A DNA stretch of 38,459 nt, taken from NCBI GenBank assembly GCA_029287455.1, contig JARFRB010000119.1, positions 1 through 38,459 of the forward strand, written 5' to 3'. Under the pieces are notes generated by a model. That model was not told the DNA's origin. It searched no databases and saw nothing but the letters and a program-made list of their open reading frames with translations. A program made the position numbers and the translations under genes. Below are positions 6,521 through 14,685 of the stretch, piece by piece. The stretch is from Pelagibius litoralis. GTDB taxonomy: Bacteria; Pseudomonadota; Alphaproteobacteria; Kiloniellales; DSM-21159. The stretch's first letter is position 1, and each line of letters starts with the position of its first letter.

Positions 6521-7363
6521 CTACAGGCTAAACCTTTCGCCCAAGTAAACGCGGCGAACGTCGGCGTGGGAAACGATCTCGGAGGGATCGCCTTCCATAA
6601 GGACCCGGCCATCGTGGATGATGTAGGCGCGGTCCACGATCTCCAGAGTCTCCCGGACGTTGTGATCGGTGATCAGAACGCCAATTCCCCGGTCCTTGAG
6701 GTGACTGACCAAATCGCGGATATCGCCCACCGCGATCGGGTCGATGCCCGCTAGCGGTTCGTCGAGCAGAACGAATGCCGGCCGCGAGGCCAGCGCGCGC
6801 GCGATCTCCACCCGCCGCCGCTCGCCCCCCGACAAGGCCATGGCGGAGGTGCGCCGCAGGTGAGTGATGGAGAATTCACTCATAAGGCTCTCTAGCCGCT
6901 CCATCCGGGCCGCGCGGTTTGGCTCCGCCACCTCCAGCACGCCAAGCAAGTTCTGCTCGACCGTCATGCCGCGAAATATCGAAGCCTCCTGGGGCAGATA
7001 ACCCACTCCCAGCCGCGCCCTGCGATACATGGGCAATTCGGTCACGTCTTGTCCGTCGAGGCTGACGTGGCCCGTGTCGGCGGCCAAGAGGCCGGTGATA
7101 ATGTAAAAGCAAGTCGTCTTGCCTGCCCCGTTCGGCCCCAGAAGCCCGACGGCCTCGCCACGCTGCAGACCGACGGTCACATCGCGCAGCACCGGCCGTT
7201 TCTTGAAGGCCTTGCCAACGCTAACCGCCCAAAGCCCGCGGGCATGGGGGGAGACACCCGGGTTATCGGACACCAGACGTGGCTGCTGCGAAACCGGGAA
7301 GGCCGGCCGGCCTTCGGATTGCGCGCCAGCTGACTCCGCGGCAGGGGTGGGGGCTTCTGTCAT
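6521..7363 (-). CDS. lptB: LPS export ABC transporter ATP-binding protein LptB
   Basis: LptB is the ATPase that, with LptF and LptG, extracts LPS from the inner membrane and pushes it along the Lpt bridge. The 280-residue product has Walker A GPNGAGKT at 76-83, the signature [15 protein letters not shown], Walker B FVLLDEP with the adjacent LAGIDP, and the switch His in ITDHNV. A disordered, Pro/Ala/Ser-rich extension of about 45 residues precedes the ABC domain, longer than in the enteric protein; a later start cannot be excluded. The ATG overlaps the lptA stop by 4 bp (ATGA), showing translational coupling. Genes for LptF and LptG are not in this window. Confidence 0.96.
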   Translation of the reverse strand: MTEAPTPAAESAGAQSEGRPAFPVSQQPRLVSDNPGVSPHARGLWAVSVGKAFKKRPVLRDVTVGLQRGEAVGLLGPNGAGKTTCFYIITGLLAADTGHVSLDGQDVTELPMYRRARLGVGYLPQEASIFRGMTVEQNLLGVLEVAEPNRAARMERLESLMSEFSITHLRRTSAMALSGGERRRVEIARALASRPAFVLLDEPLAGIDPIAVGDIRDLVSHLKDRGIGVLITDHNVRETLEIVDRAYIIHDGRVLMEGDPSEIVSHADVRRVYLGERFSL

Positions 7364-8220
7364 TGCGAATTCGGCTCGGCGGCGCTCTTTTGCGGAATGA
7401 TCAGGCCTCGCACGCGCCCGCCTTCTCCTGGAAGCAGTCGGCTGACCCCGGTCTTCATGTTCACCTCCGCCCGCTCCCCATTGAGTTGGTTCTCGCCTCG
7501 GGTGATCTTCACGTCACCGTTTAGTTCCGCCCGCTCTTCCTTAACATAGTAAACGCCTTCGTTACCACGGGCGTAATCGATCGGGGTCGAAACTTCCACA
7601 TCGCCCTCACCATCGAGGCGGACCACCGCGAGCTTACCGTCCGCGTCCGGCGCCAAGCTCGCCGTCAGTACTTCGGCGGCAATCCGCTCCTCCTTGGTCT
7701 TGCGCTCGGCCACCGCGTCGCCCCGCGCGACCGCGATCGGGCCACCGTCGAAATCCTCCCAATACTCCAGGCTGTCGCGCGCGGTCACGACATCCTCGGC
7801 GGTCTCGTAGCGCAAGGACTCGCCCGTCATGCGCATCATCCCGCGATCCGCGTAGTAGACACCCTTGTCGCCTGTGATCCGCTCAGTCGGGGAGGTGATC
7901 ACAACGCTTCCGATCGCGTCGATCTGATAGATATCCGTCTCTCCGGCCGTGTCCTCTCGGTAGTGCGCGACCAGTTCATCCGCGGCCACGGTGATGTTGC
8001 CGCGCGTCGCCACGGCATTGCCGCGCGCGATGTAAACCTGCCGGTCGCGTTGCCATTCGATCCCTTCGTCGGCGTCGATCGTGAGCGGGCCGTCTGCGTT
8101 CTGCAGACCGCCGAGGCCTTGCGCCTCAAGGGGCGCGCGCGGGCCCACCACCAGAGCAACAATCAGAAAAAAGGCGCCAGTGGCAAGAAGCGGCCTGCGG
8201 GATAAAAATCCAAAGCTCAT
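7360..8220 (-). CDS. lptA: LPS transport periplasmic protein LptA (OstA-like)
   Basis: LptA forms the periplasmic bridge that carries LPS from LptC to LptD. The 286-residue product starts with a signal-peptide-like N-terminus (basic RR, then [15 protein letters not shown], with cleavage probably after PLEAQ). It then has a long OstA beta-jellyroll that extends well beyond the E. coli length. Strand motifs such as [54 protein letters not shown] and the final [22 protein letters not shown] are typical. It overlaps lptC by 4 bp upstream (ATGA) and lptB by 4 bp downstream, so the three genes are one coupled unit. Confidence 0.94.
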   Translation of the reverse strand: MSFGFLSRRPLLATGAFFLIVALVVGPRAPLEAQGLGGLQNADGPLTIDADEGIEWQRDRQVYIARGNAVATRGNITVAADELVAHYREDTAGETDIYQIDAIGSVVITSPTERITGDKGVYYADRGMMRMTGESLRYETAEDVVTARDSLEYWEDFDGGPIAVARGDAVAERKTKEERIAAEVLTASLAPDADGKLAVVRLDGEGDVEVSTPIDYARGNEGVYYVKEERAELNGDVKITRGENQLNGERAEVNMKTGVSRLLPGEGGRVRGLIIPQKSAAEPNSQ

Positions 8221-8960
8221 AACAACGGGCTCTCAGTGGTCTCGTAGAGGACCAAGTGCGCGCGCCCGGTGAAGACGATCCTGGACCCGCTATCCTCCAC
8301 ACGAAACCCCTCCGAGTCGATCGTACCGAAGGATCCTTGCCCATGCACGACTTGTTCGCCTTCCGCCTGGTTGGTGGCGAGGTCGATCCGGGCGACCTCG
8401 GTCTGAAGCTCCAAGCCGCGGTCGTGAAACAGTTGAACGCGTCCCGACAACTCAAGGCGTGCCGCCTCGCGGTCGTAGACGCCTTCATGGGCGTTGACCG
8501 CGATCCAGCCGCCGTCTTCAAGCGTCATGTCGCCGCGCGGTTCGGTCAATTCGACAAGCGAGGCGTCGCCGGCCGACTGCTTGGCCTGCTCGGCCCGCAA
8601 CGCGAAGGGCCGGTTCTTTTCGTCGAAACCCTCGAAGCGAGGCGCCACCATGGCGGAATTCCGGGCTTGCTCCTGTGTCAGTTCGGACACCCCGGCCCGG
8701 AAGCCCTCCACCTCTTTTTTGTTGATCTGCGGCCAAGACACGACCAACAGCATCATTCCCAAGGCCCCAAGCGGCAAGACGATCTTGAAGAGGCGGACCA
8801 TCATGACCGAGGCTGGCGGCCGGCCAACCGGCGGGCGCGGCCGCGCGGCCGCTGCTCTTTCCTCCAACCTGATCGTCTCGTTCATCTCGATCTCTCGGGC
8901 CGTCCCGCGCGGGGCAGGGGGCTTCAGGGGGACTCCGTCCGATTGCCCGCCTTGGGTCAA
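8217..8960 (-). CDS. lptC: LPS export system protein LptC
   Basis: LptC is a bitopic inner-membrane protein that receives LPS from LptBFG and hands it to LptA. The 247-residue product has a cytoplasmic Pro/Arg-rich N-terminus, one membrane helix (VRLFKIVLPLGALGMMLLVVSW), and a periplasmic beta-jellyroll with RFEGFDEKNRPFALRAEQA and DGGWIAVNAHEGVYD repeats. The start given is a TTG at 8960 that overlaps the kdsD stop (TTGA) and has GGGAG 4 bp upstream. This mirrors the 4-bp overlaps of the next two genes. An ATG at 8885 (MNETIRL), with a weaker GAGAG site, is a fair alternative that would shorten only the cytoplasmic tail. Confidence 0.9.
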   Translation of the reverse strand: MTQGGQSDGVPLKPPAPRGTAREIEMNETIRLEERAAAARPRPPVGRPPASVMMVRLFKIVLPLGALGMMLLVVSWPQINKKEVEGFRAGVSELTQEQARNSAMVAPRFEGFDEKNRPFALRAEQAKQSAGDASLVELTEPRGDMTLEDGGWIAVNAHEGVYDREAARLELSGRVQLFHDRGLELQTEVARIDLATNQAEGEQVVHGQGSFGTIDSEGFRVEDSGSRIVFTGRAHLVLYETTESPLL

Positions 8961-9982
8961 GCGACTCCCGCGCGCAGCAAATCGTGCATCCTCAGAAATC
9001 CGACGGGCTTGCGGTCCTCGACCACGAACAAGCTCGTGATCTTACGGGAATCCATGAGCCGCAAGGCCTCCGCCGCCAGGGCATTCGGGCGAATGGTCTG
9101 CGGCCCCTCGGTCATGACCTCGGCGGCGGTTCGGGACAGCAAGCCATCGCTCATATGACGGCGCAAGTCGCCGTCGGTGATGATCCCGATCAGCTCCCCT
9201 TCCTCGTCCTTCACACCGACGCAGCCGAAGGTCGTGGCGCTCATCACGATGATCGCTTCGCTCATCGCCGTGCCCGGCTCGCAAAGCGGCAACTCCTCCG
9301 CGCCGTGCATGATCTCGCTCACCTTGCTCAGTTTCTTGCCGAGGGCGCCACCGGGGTGGAACACCTGAAAGTCCTCCGGCGAAAAGCCCCTGCGCTCGAG
9401 CAAGGCCACCGCCAACGCGTCGCCAAGGGCCAGCGCCATGGTGGTCGACGTGGTGGGGGCCAGACCCATCGGGCACGCCTCCGGCATTCGCGGCAAGAGC
9501 AGGCCGACGTCGGCCCTTTCGGTCAAAACGCTTTTCTCGCGCCCCACAATGGCGACCAGCGGGATGCCAAAACGGCGCGTGTAAGCGATGATATCCGCCA
9601 ATTCCGGAGTGTTGCCGGAATTCGACAAGGCTACCACCGCATCCTGGGCGGTGATCATACCCAGATCGCCGTGACTGGCTTCCCCCGGATGGACAAAGAA
9701 GGACGGCGTGCCGGTCGAGGCCAAGGTAGCCGCCAGCTTGCAGGCGATGTGGCCGCTTTTGCCCATGCCGGTGACGATGACGCGGCCGGAAACCTTGTGC
9801 AGGATTTCCACCGCCGCGGCAAAGTCCGCCCCGAGAGAATCCCCCAGCACCGCCAGGCTCTCGGCCTCGAGCTTAAGAACCCGCTTGCCGACGCCGATGT
9901 CCTCGGCCTCCGGCCCGGAGCGACCCGGCTCACGCTCGGCGGTTTCTCCGTTTAGGCTATCGATCGCGTGCTGAAGCGCCAT
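8957..9982 (-). CDS. kdsD: Arabinose-5-phosphate isomerase KdsD (KpsF/GutQ family)
   Basis: This enzyme interconverts ribulose 5-phosphate and arabinose 5-phosphate, the first committed step to KDO for the LPS inner core. The 341-residue product has the usual layout. An N-terminal SIS isomerase domain covers about 40-190 (VTGMGKSGHIACKLA, FFVHPGEASHGDLGM, ALSNSGNTPEL, and LAPTTSTTMALALGDALA). Two CBS domains follow at about 220-335 (GIITDGDLRRHM; KITSLFVVEDRKPVGFLRMHDLL). The start is the ATG at 9982. Its place directly before lptC links KDO synthesis with LPS export, as in many proteobacteria. A perfect 10-bp palindrome lies 24 bp upstream of the start. Confidence 0.95.
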   Translation of the reverse strand: MALQHAIDSLNGETAEREPGRSGPEAEDIGVGKRVLKLEAESLAVLGDSLGADFAAAVEILHKVSGRVIVTGMGKSGHIACKLAATLASTGTPSFFVHPGEASHGDLGMITAQDAVVALSNSGNTPELADIIAYTRRFGIPLVAIVGREKSVLTERADVGLLLPRMPEACPMGLAPTTSTTMALALGDALAVALLERRGFSPEDFQVFHPGGALGKKLSKVSEIMHGAEELPLCEPGTAMSEAIIVMSATTFGCVGVKDEEGELIGIITDGDLRRHMSDGLLSRTAAEVMTEGPQTIRPNALAAEALRLMDSRKITSLFVVEDRKPVGFLRMHDLLRAGVA

Positions 9983-10200
9983 ACTGTCCTACCATCTTCA
10001 ATTATGTCACGTGACGCGCAGCGCCGCATAGGGCGTTCGGCCACGGCAGCGTCATATTTTATACATGCGGGTAAACATGTTCATCCCCTCCCCCGGCGAC
10101 AAGCCGGGGTCGCCCCAGGGACCACCATGATACGCCCCCAACCCCTCATCCGTAACTTATAGCAGAATCGCGGCTAAGACCAAACTCATTCGTAGGCGGT
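9983..10200. other. Spacer between rnd and kdsD with palindrome and hairpin
   Basis: No gene is seen. GTCACGTGAC at 10006-10015 is a perfect 10-bp palindrome just upstream of kdsD. CCCCGGC (10091-10097) and GCCGGGG (10103-10109) form a perfect 7-bp stem with a 5-base loop. It may end rnd transcription, although no T run follows on the minus strand, or be a dispersed extragenic palindrome. An AT-rich TATAAAAT on the minus strand near 10055-10062 could be the -10 box for kdsD, with no clear -35. Confidence 0.4.
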
Positions 10201-10812
10201 CTAGTGGGCGAAGATATCCACCTCTTCCCACCCCGCCAGATCGAGGTCGGCGCGGGCGGGAAGAAAGGCGAAACAACGGGCCGCCAAATCGGCGCGGCCC
10301 TCACGCTCCAGCATCGCATCGAGCCGCGCCCGCAACTCGTGTAGGTAGAGCACGTCGGAAGCGGCGTAGGCCAGTTGCTCGCGGCTCAATTCGGACGCGC
10401 CCCAATCGGAAGACTGCTGCTGCTTCGAAATCGAAACATTCAGCAGATCGGCGCAAAGATCCTTCAGGCCGTGCCGGTCGGTAAAGGTCCGGGCCAGGCG
10501 CGAAGCGGTCTTGGTGCAGTAGACCGGCGCGCAAACCACCCCAAGGTCGCGCTGGATCACCGCGAGATCGAAGCGGGCAAAGTGAAAAAGCTTCGTGATG
10601 CCGGGATCGGCGAGCAAACGCTTGAGGTTCGGCGCCTTGTAGGCACCCTGCCGCAATTGCACCAAATGCGCCGTTCCGTCACCGGCCGACAACTGCACAA
10701 GGCAGAGACGGTCCCGGAAAAGCTTCAGGCCCATGGTTTCGGTGTCCACGGCGACGCAGTCCCCGAAATCGATGTCGGGCGGCAGATCGTCTTGGTGCAG
10801 CGTGATGCTCAT
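10201..10812 (-). CDS. rnd: Ribonuclease D, short form
   Basis: This 3'-5' exoribonuclease of the DEDDy class trims tRNA and other RNA 3' ends. The 203-residue product has only the exonuclease domain. Exo I is VAVDTETMGL (Asp and Glu), exo II is KLFHFARFDLAVIQ, and exo III is YAASDVLYLHELR (Tyr and Asp). The HRDC domains of the E. coli enzyme are absent, which is the usual short form in alphaproteobacteria. The start is the ATG at 10812 with GAGGG 7 bp upstream. A strong-looking promoter lies about 130 bp upstream. The gene stands alone ahead of the kdsD-lpt cluster, with which it may share read-through. Confidence 0.92.
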   Translation of the reverse strand: MSITLHQDDLPPDIDFGDCVAVDTETMGLKLFRDRLCLVQLSAGDGTAHLVQLRQGAYKAPNLKRLLADPGITKLFHFARFDLAVIQRDLGVVCAPVYCTKTASRLARTFTDRHGLKDLCADLLNVSISKQQQSSDWGASELSREQLAYAASDVLYLHELRARLDAMLEREGRADLAARCFAFLPARADLDLAGWEEVDIFAH

Positions 10813-10941
10813 GAAGTATCCCTCGGATCGCGGGACATCGGAAATCCCGGCGCGGCCGGGACTTGGCGAAGCGTCTACGTGGCGCCAGCGGATCCACGGT
10901 GCGCCGGTACGCAGTAAGTCGGCACTAAGTGCACGCGCGCC

Positions 10942-10969
10942 ACCATATCCCTGGCAATCGGGCTGTCAA
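10942..10969 (-). promoter_or_regulatory. Sigma-70 type promoter for rnd
   Basis: Minus strand: perfect TTGACA (10969-10964), a 16-bp spacer, TATGGT (10947-10942). Transcription would start near 10935, giving a leader of about 120 bases. A perfect inverted repeat GCACT-A-AGTGC (10922-10932) lies just after the predicted start and could be an operator. Confidence 0.55.
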
Positions 10970-11037
10970 CGCCGCCGCGCTTGGTGCTATAACCCTCTGC
11001 CGGAGCGAAAAGCGAAACGCGGGCGACGAGGACGGTC

Positions 11038-12003
11038 ATGGCGGCGGGCACAATCACACTTTTCGGCGGGTCCGGATTCATCGGGCGCTATGTCGTGCAG
11101 CGCCTGGCGGAAAAGGGTTGGGTGATCCGCGTCGCCGTGCGCCATCCGGTGCGCGCGAAGTTTCTCAAACCTCTTGGCAACGTGGGCCAGATCGTGCCAA
11201 TCGCCTGCGACCTCACCGAGGATCGCCAGGTGCGCGCCGCCCTTGAGGGCGCGGACGCGGCGGTCAACTTCGTGGGCATCCTCTTCGAGCGCGGGGCGCA
11301 ATCCTTTGGCGCCGTCCAGCATGAGGGCGCGCGCCGGGCCGCGACGATCGCGGCGGAGCTTGGCATCAGCGATTTCGTTCAGCTTTCGGCCATCGGCGCG
11401 GACCCGGAGGGCGCGGCCGAGTACGCCCGGTCGAAAGGCGCGGGCGAGGCCGCGGTCCGCGCTGCCATCCCGCGGGCGCGAATTCTGCGCCCCTCCATCG
11501 TCTTCGGCCCGGAAGATGGCTTCTTTAACCGCTTCGCGGCCATTGCGCGCCTGGCGCCGGCCTTGCCGCTGATCGGCGGCGGCAAGACGCGTTTTCAGCC
11601 GGTCTACGTGGCTGACGTGGCCGACGCTGTCATGCGCTGTCTCGAAGATCCGGCGACGGCCGGCCGCACCTTCGAATTGGGCGGCCCGGCGGTTCTGACC
11701 TTCGAGGAACTGATGGAGCTGATGCTGCGCGAGATCCACCGCCGGCGGTTGCTGGTGCCCCTGCCATTCTGGGCGGCCGAGATCCAGGGCAGCCTCCTTG
11801 AAAAGCTTCCCATCATCGATCCGCCGCTAACACGCGATCAGGTGGAATTGCTGAAGTCGGATAACGTTGTTGGAGCCGGTGCGGAGGGATTGGAGGCGCT
11901 GGGCATCACCCCGCACGCGCTTGAGGTCATCCTGCCGACCTACCTCGACCGCTACCGCCCCGGCGGGCGCTTCGCCACGGGCGACCACCTGACGACGGCC
12001 TGA
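11038..12003 (+). CDS. NDUFA9-like NAD(P)-binding protein (atypical SDR family)
   Basis: This 321-residue protein of the extended/atypical short-chain dehydrogenase group resembles the NDUFA9 accessory subunit of mitochondrial complex I. Many alphaproteobacteria encode a free-standing homologue. The N-terminal Rossmann motif is GGSGFIG at residues 10-16. It is followed by VAVRHPVRA for cofactor phosphate or ribose recognition, then AVNFVGILFE and LSAIGADPEGAAEYARSKGAGE, where Tyr and Lys sit in a degenerate YxxxK position. A later LRPSIVFGPEDGFFNRFA stretch is typical of the group. Known relatives bind NADPH; an enzymatic reaction has not been established. The start is the ATG at 11038 after GAGGAC. 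The complex I operon is not in this window. Confidence 0.85.
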   Translation: MAAGTITLFGGSGFIGRYVVQRLAEKGWVIRVAVRHPVRAKFLKPLGNVGQIVPIACDLTEDRQVRAALEGADAAVNFVGILFERGAQSFGAVQHEGARRAATIAAELGISDFVQLSAIGADPEGAAEYARSKGAGEAAVRAAIPRARILRPSIVFGPEDGFFNRFAAIARLAPALPLIGGGKTRFQPVYVADVADAVMRCLEDPATAGRTFELGGPAVLTFEELMELMLREIHRRRLLVPLPFWAAEIQGSLLEKLPIIDPPLTRDQVELLKSDNVVGAGAEGLEALGITPHALEVILPTYLDRYRPGGRFATGDHLTTA

Positions 12004-12055
12004 TTCGGCTGCCTCCTCCGGCCGCCTAACCCGAGCACGCTGTGGAAGAGGCGGC

Positions 12056-12877
12056 TTAGCTGTAAACCCACCAGAGCAGCGCGGCGCCAAGCAGAAGCCG
12101 GTAGATCACGAAGGGTGTGAAGCTCGCCCCCTTCAGCCAGCGCATCATCAAAACGATGGCGACCAACGCCGTCATGAAGGAAAAAGCCGCCGCCAGGAGG
12201 GCATCCCGTCCAAGTTGGAGATCCCCGCTCTCGCGCAGGTCGAGGCCAGCCAGCAGGCCCGCCCCGGCGATGGCCGGTATGGCAAGCAACAAGGAAAAGC
12301 GCGCCGCCTCCGCCCGCTCGAAGCCGAGGAAGCGGGCCGCGGTCATGGTGATGCCGGAGCGGCTGGTGCCGGGGACCAGGGCCAGGACTTGGGCGAGGCC
12401 GATGATCAAGGCCTGACCCGCCGTCAGATGCTCGACCTTGCGGATAAGCATCCCGACGCGGTCCCCCAGCCAAAGGAGGATGCCAAAGCCGATCGTCGTC
12501 CAGGCAATGACTTCCACGCTGCGGGCATGGGCGACAATGAGGTCCTTGAACACGAAACCGACGACGATGATCGGCAAGGTCCCGATCAGGATCATCGCTA
12601 ACAAGCGCAGAGAGGGGTCGGCGAAGCCCTTGGACAGCCGCGTCACGCCCTTGAGAATGCCGAAAAGATCGCGCCAGGTGTACAGGCAGACGGCCAGGAG
12701 GGTCCCCACATGCACCGCGACATCCAGGTCCAGGCGCGCGGCCTCGCTTTCCACCGCGGGAAGCCCCAGACGATCGAAGGCCGCCCAGGTCAAGACCAGG
12801 TGCCCCGAGGAACTGATCGGCAGGAACTCCGTGATGCCCTGAACGACGGCCAAGACGATCAACTGCAGCAGTGGCAC
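12056..12877 (-). CDS. uppP: Undecaprenyl-diphosphatase UppP/BacA
   Basis: This integral membrane phosphatase converts undecaprenyl diphosphate to the monophosphate, recycling the lipid carrier for peptidoglycan and LPS O-antigen. Its activity gives low-level bacitracin resistance. The 273-residue product shows the family motifs QGITEFLPISSSGHLVL near residues 14-28 and LVPGTSRSGITM near 170, plus about eight hydrophobic segments. The start is a GTG at 12877, preceded by GAGGATC. The gene is convergent with the NDUFA9-like gene, 52 bp away. A weak 7-bp inverted repeat (12021-12027 with 12049-12055) in that gap could help end both transcripts. It is divergent from gltD. Confidence 0.96.
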   Translation of the reverse strand: MPLLQLIVLAVVQGITEFLPISSSGHLVLTWAAFDRLGLPAVESEAARLDLDVAVHVGTLLAVCLYTWRDLFGILKGVTRLSKGFADPSLRLLAMILIGTLPIIVVGFVFKDLIVAHARSVEVIAWTTIGFGILLWLGDRVGMLIRKVEHLTAGQALIIGLAQVLALVPGTSRSGITMTAARFLGFERAEAARFSLLLAIPAIAGAGLLAGLDLRESGDLQLGRDALLAAAFSFMTALVAIVLMMRWLKGASFTPFVIYRLLLGAALLWWVYS

Positions 12878-13227
12878 GCGCGGATCCTCGTGTCTGGCAG
12901 CTCGGCATGCACCGAGTTTCGGGCGGAGTCTCTCGCGCCTGGCATCACGTTCGAATCCGGCTCGAAAACCGGTCGATGACAGCGCGGTTTATATCAAACC
13001 AAGCCTGGGAAATGTAGCGACGATTTTGTTCCACTTTGAGACTAAACGCCCCGCGGGAGTGCGGGGTTTCGTTGAAACCGCCCAAGCCGCTGGGAAATGG
13101 GCCGTGAAATTAGGGCGCAATCTTGTACTAAATGCCGTTTTTCCTTCTGTTCCCTTGGCTTTTTGCGTATACCCTACGGCCCGCCGCGATCGCCGAGCGG
13201 GATCAGGAAAACGCGAGGGTCGTTGCA
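12878..13227. other. 350-bp divergent region between uppP and gltD with a terminator-like hairpin
   Basis: No supported gene lies here. CCCCGC (13049-13054), loop GGGAGT and GCGGGG (13061-13066), followed by TTT, form a strong hairpin in the gltD leader direction; flanking AAAC and GTTT bases extend the symmetry. It looks like a short terminator or attenuator, or the end of a small leader RNA. GGTTT-ATATC-AAACC near 12985-13000 is a short inverted repeat near the uppP side. Promoters are not clear. Confidence 0.4.
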
Positions 13228-14673
13228 ATGCCTAACCGCATGTTGAAATTCGTCGATGTCGCCCAGCGCACACCGACCAAACGCGGCGCCGAGGCGCGGC
13301 GCGAGGACTTCGGCGAGATCTACGACGAGTTCGACAGCCAAGGTGCCGCGGAGCAGGCCGGCCGCTGCTCCCAGTGCGGGATTCCCTTCTGCCAGGTGCA
13401 TTGCCCGGTCCACAACAACATTCCCGATTGGCTGATGCTGACGGCGGAAGGCCGCCTGGAAGAAGCTTACGAGGTCAGCCAAGCCACCAACAATTTTCCG
13501 GAGATTTGCGGCCGGATCTGCCCACAGGACCGGCTGTGTGAAGGCAACTGCGTGATCGAGCAGGCGGGTCACGGCACAGTGACCATTGGCTCGGTGGAAA
13601 AGTACATCACCGACACGGCCTGGCAGAACGGTTGGGTGAAGCCCGTTTCCCCCTTGAAGGAGCGAGCGGAGAGCGTGGGCGTCGTCGGAGCTGGTCCAGC
13701 GGGCCTGGCGGCCGCGGAGGAGCTGCGCAAGCGGGGCTATCAGGTCACGGTCTACGACCGCTACGACCGGGCCGGAGGGCTGCTGATCTACGGCATCCCG
13801 AACTTCAAGCTGGAAAAGGAAGTGGTGGAGCGCCGCGCGCGCCTGTTGGCGGACTCCGGAATAGACTTTCGGCTGAATTTCGAGGTCGGCCGCGACGCTA
13901 GCTTGGCCGAGTTGCGCGAGCGCCACGATGCCGTCCTACTGGCCACCGGCGTCTATAAGCCCCGGGACCTGCGCGTGCCTGGGGTCGGTTTGGAAAACGT
14001 CTACCCGGCCATGGAGTATCTTACCGCGTCGAACCGCGTCGGACTTGGCGACAGCGTGCCTGCGTTCGCGGACGGCAGCTTCAACGCCCAGGGCAAGCGC
14101 GTGGTGGTGATCGGCGGCGGGGACACCGCGATGGACTGCGTGCGCACCGCCGTGCGCCAGGGCGCGACTTCGGTGAAATGCTTATATCGCCGCAACCGGC
14201 AGAACATGCCTGGCTCCCAGCGCGAAGTCGCCAACGCGGAGGAAGAGGGCGTCGAATTCGTCTGGCTGGCCGCGCCGGAAGCCCTCGACGGAGACGACAA
14301 CAAGGTTTCGCGGGTGCGCGCGGCCCAAGTGCACCTCGGCGTCGCCGACGCCACCGGCCGCCAGGTGCCGCAAATCCTGGAGGGCTCCAGCTTTTCCGTG
14401 GACGCGGACATGACGATCATGGCGCTCGGCTTCGATCCGGAAGACCTGCCAACCCTCTTCGGCTGCCGTGAGCTGGAGACGACCCGCTGGGGTACGGTAA
14501 AGGTCCGCTATCCCAGCCTGATGAGCAGTCTGGAGGGGGTCTTCGCCGCCGGTGACATCGTGCGCGGCGCCTCGCTCGTCGTCTGGGCGATCCGCGACGG
14601 CCGGGACGCGGCGGCGGCCATTCACGACTTCATCGCGAGCAAGGCAGCGGCCAACGCCGTGGCGGCGGAATAG
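13228..14673 (+). CDS. gltD: Glutamate synthase [NADPH] small (beta) subunit
   Basis: GltD takes electrons from NADPH through FAD and iron-sulfur clusters to the GltB subunit for glutamate synthesis from glutamine and 2-oxoglutarate. The 481-residue product has the two N-terminal cysteine groups: Cys47, 50, 55 and 59, then Cys94, 98, 104 and 108. The FAD Rossmann motif VGAGPAGLAAAEEL follows, then the NADPH motif VVIGGGDTAMDC, and a C-terminal AAGDIVRGASLVVWAIRDGR FAD segment. The start is the ATG at 13228, 7 bp after GAGGGT. The gene lies 12 bp before gltB, so the two subunits are co-translated. The order small subunit first is less common than gltB-gltD. Confidence 0.96.
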   Translation: MPNRMLKFVDVAQRTPTKRGAEARREDFGEIYDEFDSQGAAEQAGRCSQCGIPFCQVHCPVHNNIPDWLMLTAEGRLEEAYEVSQATNNFPEICGRICPQDRLCEGNCVIEQAGHGTVTIGSVEKYITDTAWQNGWVKPVSPLKERAESVGVVGAGPAGLAAAEELRKRGYQVTVYDRYDRAGGLLIYGIPNFKLEKEVVERRARLLADSGIDFRLNFEVGRDASLAELRERHDAVLLATGVYKPRDLRVPGVGLENVYPAMEYLTASNRVGLGDSVPAFADGSFNAQGKRVVVIGGGDTAMDCVRTAVRQGATSVKCLYRRNRQNMPGSQREVANAEEEGVEFVWLAAPEALDGDDNKVSRVRAAQVHLGVADATGRQVPQILEGSSFSVDADMTIMALGFDPEDLPTLFGCRELETTRWGTVKVRYPSLMSSLEGVFAAGDIVRGASLVVWAIRDGRDAAAAIHDFIASKAAANAVAAE

Positions 14674-14685
14674 GGAGATTCAGCC

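Noticed and set aside
12021-12055. Inverted repeat GCCGCCT / AGGCGGC as a terminator between the NDUFA9-like gene and uppP
   Set aside because: It has only 7 bp, a 21-base loop and no T run, so it is mentioned with uppP but not listed as a terminator.
12895-12912. Possible sigma-54 site TGGCAG...ATGCA near the uppP start
   Set aside because: The GG and GC elements are 11 rather than 10 bases apart, and it lies at the wrong end of the region for gltD.
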